Shown: piece after piece, positions 1-4,641 of the stretch
Layout of the letters: each line of letters starts with the position of its first letter
Position numbering within the stretch: position 1 is the first letter of the stretch
DNA from: an uncultured Bacilli bacterium
GTDB lineage: Bacteria > Bacillota_I > Bacilli_A > RF39 > UBA660
Direction of reading: 5' to 3'
DNA: 23,234 nucleotides
NCBI GenBank assembly: GCA_944363655.1
Contig: CALVUU010000059.1
Location: 1-23,234, forward strand
Translations under genes and position numbers: made by a program
The notes under the pieces: generated by a model
Databases searched by the model: none
The model's input: the letters and a program-made list of their open reading frames with translations, nothing else
Told to the model about the DNA's origin: nothing

Positions 1-135
1 AAAGTGAAAATGCAATTAAAAGATAAAACAAAAATGATGAGTAATGAAGAACATTGTTATCAGCAAAAAGTTGTTAGTTGGATTGATATTTGCGACCAAA
101 TCAACAATCAAATCAAAGAGTTAAAAGGAGAATGA
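1..135 (+). CDS. C-terminal end of an unrecognised phage protein (partial)
   Basis: An open frame enters from the left edge and ends at a TGA at 133-135, giving the last 44 residues of a protein whose start lies outside the window. The visible part is polar and Lys/Gln-rich with two Cys residues and looks alpha-helical at its end. No family is recognised. The spacing of about 58 bases to the next gene, with a promoter-like sequence between them, suggests this is the last gene of an upstream transcription unit. An alternative is that translation starts at one of the internal ATG codons and the protein is very short. Confidence 0.45.
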   Translation, partial: KVKMQLKDKTKMMSNEEHCYQQKVVSWIDICDQINNQIKELKGE

Positions 136-138
136 TAA

Positions 139-173
139 ATTAGTTTATGTTTTATTAAAAATCTTTATATTAT
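139..173 (+). promoter_or_regulatory. Promoter, same motif as the one at 1282
   Basis: The block at 139-156 is identical at 17 of 18 positions to 1282-1299 (ATTAGTTTATRTTTTATT). In both places it is followed at the same distance by CTTTATAT and a -10-like hexamer: TATTAT at 168-173 here, TATAAT at 1311-1316 there. A TTTATG at 144-149 sits 18 bases upstream as a poor -35. Both copies stand in a gap immediately before a new transcription unit. Start-site mapping is absent, so the promoter call is an inference from the conserved spacing. Confidence 0.55.
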
Positions 174-193
174 TATAGTGAGGAGGGGAAAAC

Positions 194-415
194 ATGTATA
201 AAGACGATATTCAAACAAAAGCAGCGTTCGTTCAAGAATTATCTCAGTTACTTAAGAGATTTGAAATTGAAGATGTTGGTGATTTAATTTATTCTAACAT
301 TGATTCAGATGAAAAAGTAACTATATTCTTTAGAAATGGCAATTATACTGAAGTTAATGTTCATATGGATTCTTTAGCAGCAATAGTAAGAGATGTTATG
401 AAAGCGCTAGAATAG
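194..415 (+). CDS. Small conserved-looking hypothetical protein
   Basis: A 73-residue acidic protein of unknown function. It starts at ATG 194 behind the clear ribosome binding site GAGGAGGGG. Residues 1-35 look helical. The middle (residues 40-58) looks like two beta strands, with a conserved-looking FFRNGN turn, followed by a final helix. It is the first gene after the promoter at 139-173 and heads a run of three or four short genes leading to the Spo0A-like gene. No catalytic motif, membrane segment or DNA-binding motif is visible. I do not recognise the family. Confidence 0.6.
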   Translation: MYKDDIQTKAAFVQELSQLLKRFEIEDVGDLIYSNIDSDEKVTIFFRNGNYTEVNVHMDSLAAIVRDVMKALE

Positions 416-435
416 AAAATAAAGGGGAGAAACAA

Positions 436-645
436 ATGAGAGAATATTTAGTAAAAAATAAACAAAATAACAAGTATTATAATTTTATTACAAAACAATG
501 GACAACTTATCCTACCTATGCTTGTTTAATTCTAAATAAGGAACAAGCAAGGGAATTAGCAAGTATTGAAGATATTGAAATATTAACAGTATCCAAATTA
601 ATTACAAAAGAAAGTATAGTTGATGAGGTCTTATCATTAGTATAG
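436..645 (+). CDS. Small hypothetical protein
   Basis: A 69-residue protein of unknown function, starting at ATG 436 with the ribosome binding site AAGGGGAG about 10 bases upstream. The N-terminus (about residues 3-25) is rich in Tyr, Lys and Asn and reads like short beta strands describing a displayed value. The rest (about 30-69) looks like alternating helix and strand with hydrophobic Ile/Leu. It is co-directional with its neighbours, 20 bases after the previous gene and 8 before the next, so it is probably in the same operon. No family is recognised. Confidence 0.55.
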   Translation: MREYLVKNKQNNKYYNFITKQWTTYPTYACLILNKEQARELASIEDIEILTVSKLITKESIVDEVLSLV

Positions 646-653
646 GAGGCAAA

Positions 654-974
654 ATGGATAATATAGAAAATAAGGATAAAAATATAGACCCAGAAGTATT
701 AAGGGCAAAAATGCAAAAAATAGCAAAAATGTTAGCCAAGGCAATGATAGATAAGATTGGCGATGAGGGGATTATTGATGATGTATTACAATGTCCTGCG
801 CACGATTTATTTAATCAAATATCATTATTCTTTAATTATCAAGTATTAAGAGCGGCTATGATTTATGCTCGTAATAGTGGAGATAAATATAGTAAAGAAA
901 CAAAGGATAAACTTACTAATGATTATGCTTTAGCAAGTGTATTAATGAAATTAGCAGATTTAGAAGAGGATTAA
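654..974 (+). CDS. Hypothetical helical phage protein
   Basis: A 106-residue, mostly alpha-helical acidic protein. The start at ATG 654 has the ribosome binding site AGGAGG at 643-648, which overlaps the stop of the previous gene. Residues 12-40 form a Lys/Met/Ala-rich helix and residues 50-70 a second, aromatic-containing helix. The C-terminus (about 80-106) is a third helix ending in acidic residues. There is no obvious helix-turn-helix and no enzyme motif. Small terminase subunits of similar size occur in this kind of position, but the N-terminal DNA-binding helices expected of that family are not apparent, so I leave it unnamed. Confidence 0.55.
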   Translation: MDNIENKDKNIDPEVLRAKMQKIAKMLAKAMIDKIGDEGIIDDVLQCPAHDLFNQISLFFNYQVLRAAMIYARNSGDKYSKETKDKLTNDYALASVLMKLADLEED

Positions 975-990
975 ATTGGAGGTAAAAGTT

Positions 991-1277
991 ATGAATAATC
1001 CTAAAATTATTAAGTATTTAAAAGATAAAGGTTTTAAAACACATCTATCTGGATTTAGATATGCATATGAAGCAATAGATTATTGTTTAAAAAGACCTAG
1101 TGAGGATATACCTAAGGTTACGATTGAAGTATATCCAGTAGTTGCTAAAAATGTAATACCAGTACCAGTAAGGTAGAAAGAGCCATCAGACATTGTATAG
1201 ATACAATACCAAGATTACAAATAGGTGCTAAAACAAATAAAGAATTTATCGCTAATGCTATTATTGCATTAAAATAA
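991..1277 (+). pseudogene. Spo0A C-terminal-domain-like DNA-binding protein, frame broken by a -1 shift
   Basis: The reading frame starts at ATG 991 (GGAGG at about 979-983) and stops at TAG 1174-1176. The homologous text continues in the -1 frame to TAA 1275-1277. Read across the shift, the protein matches the effector domain of Spo0A as I remember it: an N-terminal helix, an LSGFRYAYEAI stretch like Spo0A's KGYLYLREAI, then VYPVVAK, the recognition-helix signature KVERAIRHCID (Spo0A: RVERAIRHAIE) and the ending TNKEFIANAI (Spo0A: TNSEFIAMVA). The shift must lie between 1147 and about 1160, at a run of five As (1147-1151) where six would keep the frame. It has no receiver domain, about 95 residues in all. 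It could be a real frameshift mutation, an assembly error in a homopolymer, or recoding. The promoter of the RNA unit follows directly. Confidence 0.75.
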
Positions 1278-1281
1278 AAAT

Positions 1282-1316
1282 ATTAGTTTATATTTTATTC
1301 AGAAACTTTATATAAT
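1282..1316 (+). promoter_or_regulatory. Promoter of the tRNA/structured-RNA unit
   Basis: A -10 hexamer TATAAT lies at 1311-1316, with a weak -35 TTTATA at 1287-1292 (spacing 18). It sits inside a block nearly identical to the one at 139-173 (17 of 18 bases across 1282-1299). It stands five bases after the Spo0A-like stop codon and directly before about 1 kb of non-coding, highly structured sequence. Transcription would start near 1323. The repeated element upstream of TATAAT may be a phage-specific activator or polymerase contact. Confidence 0.6.
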
Positions 1317-1474
1317 ATAAATGTAGGGTAATCTACAAGACCAAGGTCTCATACGGCAAGGCTCCGCAATGTCTATAAACTTGATACGGTATGTGAGGTA
1401 GTAATATTGGACCAATATGAAGAATACAATATTCGTTAGTGGGCTATCGTGCTGACGTAACAAGCGGGCAATAT

Positions 1475-1551
1475 TGGGGAATAGCCAAGTTGGTTAAGGC
1501 ACGACACTTTGACTGTCGCATACGGTAGTTCGAATCTATCTTCCTCAGCCA
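1475..1551 (+). tRNA. tRNA-Gln, anticodon TTG, CCA encoded
   Basis: All arms can be drawn. Acceptor 1475-1481 pairs with 1541-1547 (one G-T). The D stem is GCC/GGC at 1484-1486 and 1498-1500. Anticodon stem 1502-1506 pairs with 1514-1518 around the loop CTTTGAC, giving anticodon TTG at 1509-1511. T stem 1524-1528 pairs with 1536-1540 around TTCGAAT. Discriminator G1548 is followed by an encoded CCA. It would read CAA, the main Gln codon of this AT-rich phage. It is the first of three tRNAs in the structured RNA unit. Confidence 0.92.
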
Positions 1552-1676
1552 GAGTCCTTTAATTGGTTGGCCTTATGCAGAGGCGGGACGCTGGGAGAAT
1601 CGTAATCTTCAAAATCAATTTGACATTGCTGTCTTCAATAGTAAGCAGATGACTGCCAAGAATAGTTTGGCTTTGA

Positions 1677-1763
1677 GCATCTATGGTGGAATAGGTAGAC
1701 GCAAAGGACTTAAAATCCTTCGGGAGAAATCTCATATAAGTTCGAATCTTATTAGATGCACCA
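1677..1763 (+). tRNA. tRNA-Leu, anticodon TAA, CCA encoded
   Basis: A class II tRNA. Acceptor 1677-1683 pairs perfectly with 1753-1759. Anticodon stem 1704-1708 pairs with 1716-1720 around CTTAAAA, with TAA at 1711-1713. A long variable arm (about 1721-1735, GGGAG/CTC-type pairing) is present, as expected for Leu. T stem 1736-1740 pairs with 1748-1752 around TTCGAAT. Discriminator A1760 is followed by encoded CCA. It reads TTA, very common in the phage genes. The spacer just upstream holds the hairpins 1644-1655 and 1655-1671. Confidence 0.93.
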
Positions 1764-1853
1764 AAGGTTTTGTTACGATTACATTAACCTTAATTGACGA
1801 AAGTAGGTTAGTCAGAGATGCGCGAAAAAGTCAATTAGAAAAATAAAAAATCG

Positions 1854-1913
1854 TACTATACTAGAACTGTGTGGGTCATATAGTTAGTAATGATAGTAGA
1901 GAGGTCGGACCCA
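1854..1913 (+). ncRNA. Hairpin with H-type pseudoknot inside the RNA unit
   Basis: A long irregular hairpin pairs TACTAT 1854-1859 with ATAGTA 1893-1898, ACT 1860-1862 with AGT 1886-1888, and AACT 1865-1868 with AGTT 1882-1885, leaving a 13-base loop. Within the loop, TGGGTC at 1872-1877 is complementary to GACCCA at 1908-1913, just downstream of the hairpin, giving a classical pseudoknot of six pairs. The GC hairpin GCCCG/CGGGC (1927-1942) follows, before the third tRNA. The palindrome CAGTGCGCACTG at 1912-1923 would compete with the last two pseudoknot pairs. Confidence 0.55.
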
Positions 1914-1949
1914 GTGCGCACTGACAGCCCGGAAAGACGGGCAGCGCTT

Positions 1950-2025
1950 GATAAGGTAGCCTATTTGGTAAAGGTTTATTGTAGAACGATAATATAAGTA
2001 AGTTCGATTCTTACCCTTATCACCA
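1950..2025 (+). tRNA. tRNA with irregular anticodon arm, identity uncertain (AGA by position)
   Basis: Acceptor GATAAGG 1950-1956 pairs perfectly with 2015-2021. T stem 1998-2002 pairs with 2010-2014 around TTCGATT, and A2022 plus an encoded CCA follow. The D arm is GCCT 1959-1962 with AGGT 1972-1975. The anticodon arm is odd. Pairing 1976-1980 with 1988-1992 leaves a 7-base loop GTAGAAC with AGA in the anticodon place, but then base 26 is missing. The inner pair G1981-C1987 would instead leave a 5-base loop. AGA would mean Ser, yet there is no long Ser variable arm and the discriminator is A, not G. It may be a degenerate tRNA, a tRNA with altered identity, or a tRNA-like processing element. 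Confidence 0.7.
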
Positions 2026-2134
2026 ATACCTAAGTAATAAGTACGATATAAGTAAGGCTCTCCTGCAATATTGGTTACGCGCTTATATCTTGAAAGATGG
2101 ATAGAATTGAAATGTACACCTCATACTTAGGTAT
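2026..2134 (+). repeat. 11-bp inverted repeat enclosing an 8-bp stem (RNA domain after third tRNA)
   Basis: ATACCTAAGTA at 2026-2036 is the exact reverse complement of TACTTAGGTAT at 2124-2134. Inside it GATATAAG 2045-2052 pairs with CTTATATC 2082-2089. The outer stem begins on the base after the CCA of the third tRNA, so it may guide 3' processing of that tRNA. Nested perfect stems of 11 and 8 bp are unlikely to be chance. A further hairpin, GTCCTC/GAGGAC (2139-2144/2156-2161), follows. Confidence 0.7.
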
Positions 2135-2161
2135 ACCAGTCCTCAATATCGACTAGAGGAC

Positions 2162-2302
2162 AACGCGTAGTTAAGAAAAAATACTAATAAGATATAATTA
2201 TAATGAGAAATGGTTTTACCCCTTTTAATTTGGATAATAAATTGTGTTCTAAAATATGTAAGTCAAAGATTAAGACAAGCTCCTTATTTAAAACTACGCG
2301 TT
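2162..2302 (+). repeat. 11-bp inverted repeat closing the last RNA domain
   Basis: AACGCGTAGTT at 2162-2172 is exactly complementary to AACTACGCGTT at 2292-2302, enclosing 119 bases of AT-rich sequence. The GC-rich core CGCGTA (2164-2169) is also complementary to TACGCG at 2076-2081, in the loop of the preceding domain, so two mutually exclusive pairings are possible. A promoter-like TTAAGA-16-TATAAT at 2171-2198 lies inside the enclosed segment; I do not call it separately because similar strings are expected in such AT-rich DNA. Confidence 0.65.
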
Positions 2303-2313
2303 AATTATTATTT

Positions 2314-2344
2314 AAAGAATACCTGCATATAGGTATTCTTTTTT
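2314..2344 (+). terminator. Strong intrinsic terminator of the RNA unit
   Basis: AAAGAATACCT at 2314-2324 pairs perfectly with AGGTATTCTTT at 2331-2341 (11 bp) around the loop GCATAT, and runs straight into further Ts. It closes the tRNA/structured-RNA unit and separates it from the packaging genes, which have their own promoter. Confidence 0.88.
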
Positions 2345-2352
2345 ATTTATTA

Positions 2353-2381
2353 TTATAAAAATGAACAATTTTATATATAAT
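2353..2381 (+). promoter_or_regulatory. Promoter of the packaging gene operon
   Basis: TTATAA at 2353-2358 and TATAAT at 2376-2381 are 17 bases apart, directly after the terminator at 2314-2344 and 32 bases before the next start codon. The -10 surroundings (TATATAATATTAT) resemble those at 7417-7422. The AT-rich background makes single matches weak, so the position between terminator and operon is the main support. Confidence 0.5.
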
Positions 2382-2413
2382 ATTATATGAAACTATTATA
2401 AAAGGAGAATAGT

Positions 2414-2671
2414 ATGATTAATTTCTTAATAGGGTTTATGATATTACCAACTTTGATAGGCATAGTATTAGTAATAACTTGGGCTATTGAATATTTTAAA
2501 TATTTATCGTTATTACTAAAAAGACATTATACTGAGCGTTACATCAAAAAGCAAGCTATAAAAATAAAGAAAGAGTTATCCAACGATATTAAAAATGTTA
2601 TAGCAGCAAAAGACCAAACTATTAATAACGAATCAAACAAAGATAATATAAATAATAATGAACAAGTTTAG
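2414..2671 (+). CDS. Small membrane protein upstream of terminase
   Basis: An 85-residue protein with one hydrophobic N-terminal segment (about residues 4-27, possibly continuing to 35), followed by a basic stretch at 37-53. The polar C-terminal tail is rich in Asn, Lys and acidic residues. Start ATG 2414 has AAAGGAG about 8 bases upstream. It is the first gene of the packaging operon, where a small terminase subunit would often sit, but its composition (membrane anchor, no DNA-binding fold) does not fit that role. The layout would suit a single-pass inner-membrane protein with a cytoplasmic tail, in some ways like the coiled-coil anchored protein at 3998. Function unknown. Confidence 0.6.
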   Translation: MINFLIGFMILPTLIGIVLVITWAIEYFKYLSLLLKRHYTERYIKKQAIKIKKELSNDIKNVIAAKDQTINNESNKDNINNNEQV

Positions 2672-2715
2672 TATATCAAAATCAATAGTAGTTAGTATTA
2701 ATATTGGAGTAAAAA

Positions 2716-3987
2716 TTGGTAGAACAAATTAGAATAAATTTACCTGATATAGTAGGTAAAGGTTATACGCGATTTTGGAATTGTAAACAAAGATATAGGG
2801 TGGTTAAAGGAAGTCGTGGTAGTAAGAAATCTGCTACGACTTCTCTTTGGTATATTTGGAATATTCTTAAATATTCTCAAGCAAATGTATTAGTAATAAG
2901 ACGATTCTTTAATACTCATAAAGATTCGACTTACGCCCAATTAAAATGGGCTATGAACAGGTTAAAGGTATCTCATCTATTTGAATGTTCTAAAAATCCT
3001 TTAGAAATTAAGGTCAAAGCAACCGGTCAGAAGATTATGTTTAGAGGACTTGATAATCCTGATTCAGTAACATCAGTAACAGTAGAAACTGGAGTATTAT
3101 GTTGGGTTTGGGTAGAAGAAGCGTTCCAAATTACCAATGAAGATGACTTCAATAAATTGGATACATCAATTCGTGGTAATGTACCGGAGGGATATTTTAA
3201 ACAATTAACTCTAACATTTAACCCTTGGTCTGCTAAACATTGGTTAAAACGAAGATTCTTTGATGAACCTAATGATGATGTGTTTGCAATAACTACTACA
3301 TATAGATGTAATGAATGGTTAGATGAAGCGGATTTAAAATTATTTAACTGGATGAAAATACATAATCCTAGACGATTTAGAATTGAAGGAAATGGTGATT
3401 GGGGTATTAGTGAAGGACTTATATTTGATAATTGGGAAGAACGAGAATTTAATTGGCGAGAAATGTTATATGCAAAAGAGGTTAATACTCAGAAATTCTT
3501 ATATCAAGCGAAATTTGGTCTTGACTTTGGTTATACTAATGACCCTACTGCATTCATAGCATTATTGGTTGATAAGAAAAATTATGAAATATTTATATTT
3601 GATGAAATATATAAAACAAGATTAAAGAATAGTCAAATAGCAGATAATATTAGATATAAAGGTTATGCAAACGAAATTATAGTTGCGGATAGCGCAGAAC
3701 CTAAGACTATTGATGATTTAAAAGATATGCCTAATGGGTTACCAAGAATTAGGGGAGCTAAAAAGATTAAAGGGTCAGTAAATGCAGGAATTCAAAAATT
3801 ACAAGATTATAAATTAATTGTTCATCCTAGATGTGTAAATACAATAGTAGAATTAAGTAATTATACTTGGGCGACTGATAAAGACGGCAAAGTTATTAAT
3901 GAGCCAATAGATGAATATAATCACTTAATGGATGCTTTAAGATATGCAACCGAAGATTTAATGAAATCTACATTTAGTTTTGATTAA
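2716..3987 (+). CDS. terL: Terminase large subunit (PBSX/SPP1-type)
   Basis: This is the DNA-packaging ATPase-nuclease that docks on the portal and cuts concatemeric DNA. It starts at TTG 2716 with GGAG about 7 bases upstream; 423 residues is the normal length. Walker A variant KGSRGSKKS is at residues 31-39, Walker B with catalytic acidic pair (LCWVWVEEA) at 128-136, and the coupling motif TFNP at 167-170. The RNase H-like nuclease domain starts near 262, with metal-binding Asp residues in LDFGYTNDPTA (D270), VADSAEP (D325) and HLMDALRYA (D406). The order terminase, portal, MuF protein is that of SPP1-type siphoviruses. No small subunit is recognised nearby. Confidence 0.95.
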   Translation: MVEQIRINLPDIVGKGYTRFWNCKQRYRVVKGSRGSKKSATTSLWYIWNILKYSQANVLVIRRFFNTHKDSTYAQLKWAMNRLKVSHLFECSKNPLEIKVKATGQKIMFRGLDNPDSVTSVTVETGVLCWVWVEEAFQITNEDDFNKLDTSIRGNVPEGYFKQLTLTFNPWSAKHWLKRRFFDEPNDDVFAITTTYRCNEWLDEADLKLFNWMKIHNPRRFRIEGNGDWGISEGLIFDNWEEREFNWREMLYAKEVNTQKFLYQAKFGLDFGYTNDPTAFIALLVDKKNYEIFIFDEIYKTRLKNSQIADNIRYKGYANEIIVADSAEPKTIDDLKDMPNGLPRIRGAKKIKGSVNAGIQKLQDYKLIVHPRCVNTIVELSNYTWATDKDGKVINEPIDEYNHLMDALRYATEDLMKSTFSFD

Positions 3988-3997
3988 GGAGGAAAAT

Positions 3998-4630
3998 ATG
4001 GATATTGAGAAAGAGATTAAAGATGCAAAAGAAGAAATGCAAAAAGCGAAAGAAAACATAACTAATGCTTTGGTATCTGCTAATCAAGAATCAAAAAGTG
4101 CTGCTATGCAACTAGTGGATACACAAGAAAAGGGGTTACTAAATACCGAGGAAGTAAAACAAGCTGCCACTAGATTAGGCCAGGAGAGAATACATTCTGA
4201 TTTTGAAAAAGAAGCAACTAAAATAGATGAGCAAAATACTAAAAACAAAGAAAAACAATTTGATAATAAGAAGAAAAAGAGAAAGATTGAACGAGAAGAA
4301 GCCGAAGAGGAATTAGAACATAAATATAAAATGCAGCAAATAAAGAAAAACGCAGAACATAAACAAATGTTAGATAATCGTAAAAAATTGGTAGAAAAAT
4401 ATGGTTATCTATATGATTCTACTGAATATACAAAAGCATATGATAGCGAAGGCAATGAATACCAAGTTCCAAAAGATTTTAGTTATTCTGAACTTGTTAA
4501 TAAGTTTAGGCAATTTGGACGTAATATTAGTAAATTAGATAGGCCTATTCTTCAAACTATTAAATGGGGTGTAATTATAGGTTTAATTATAGCAGTATAT
4601 TTTATTTTAAAATCACTAGGAATTTTTTAG
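3998..4630 (+). CDS. Coiled-coil protein with C-terminal membrane anchor, between terminase and portal
   Basis: A 210-residue protein starting at ATG 3998 (AAGGAGG just upstream); the earlier in-frame start at 3980 lacks a site and overlaps terL. Residues 1-125 are a very charged Lys/Glu-rich coiled coil with an especially basic block near 84-100. Residues 140-165 hold a Tyr-rich segment (YGYLYDSTEYTKAYD). A single hydrophobic helix at about 192-208 ends the protein, so it would be tail-anchored with the coiled coil in the cytoplasm. It is translated between terL and the portal gene with 10- and 11-base gaps. I know no standard head gene of this architecture. It could tether packaging to the membrane or act on the host, and this is speculative. 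Confidence 0.7.
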   Translation: MDIEKEIKDAKEEMQKAKENITNALVSANQESKSAAMQLVDTQEKGLLNTEEVKQAATRLGQERIHSDFEKEATKIDEQNTKNKEKQFDNKKKKRKIEREEAEEELEHKYKMQQIKKNAEHKQMLDNRKKLVEKYGYLYDSTEYTKAYDSEGNEYQVPKDFSYSELVNKFRQFGRNISKLDRPILQTIKWGVIIGLIIAVYFILKSLGIF

Positions 4631-4641
4631 GAGGTAAATAG

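Larger units (their letters stand above)
1323..2344 (+). ncRNA. About 1 kb structured non-coding RNA unit with three embedded tRNAs
   Basis: No credible protein gene lies between 1278 and 2413. The stretch begins at a promoter and ends at a strong intrinsic terminator. Outside the three tRNAs there are about 750 bases rich in pairing and locally more G+C-rich than the phage genes. Visible stems: 1322-1326/1333-1337; 1349-1354/1394-1399 region; 1554-1557/1586-1589 enclosing 1570-1573/1581-1584; 1609-1613/1619-1623; 1764-1769/1786-1791; 1791-1798/1830-1837 (8 bp); 1854-1898 with a loop pseudoknot to 1908-1913; 1927-1931/1938-1942; 2026-2036/2124-2134 (11 bp) enclosing 2045-2052/2082-2089 (8 bp); 2139-2144/2156-2161; 2162-2172/2292-2302 (11 bp). 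Size, phage context, tRNA neighbours and pseudoknots resemble the ornate large RNAs GOLLD and ROOL, but I cannot match a consensus by eye. It could also be a tRNA operon with unusually folded spacers. Confidence 0.6.

Noticed and set aside
1649..1846. Open frame of 65 codons in the RNA unit
   Set aside because: It runs straight through tRNA-Leu and several stems, has no ribosome binding site and its text looks like chance translation of structured RNA.
2171..2198. Promoter inside the last RNA domain (TTAAGA-16-TATAAT)
   Set aside because: Such strings are frequent in this AT-rich DNA and there is no unit boundary here.
3980..3997. Earlier start for the coiled-coil protein
   Set aside because: It lies within terL without a ribosome site, while AAGGAGG directly precedes ATG 3998.
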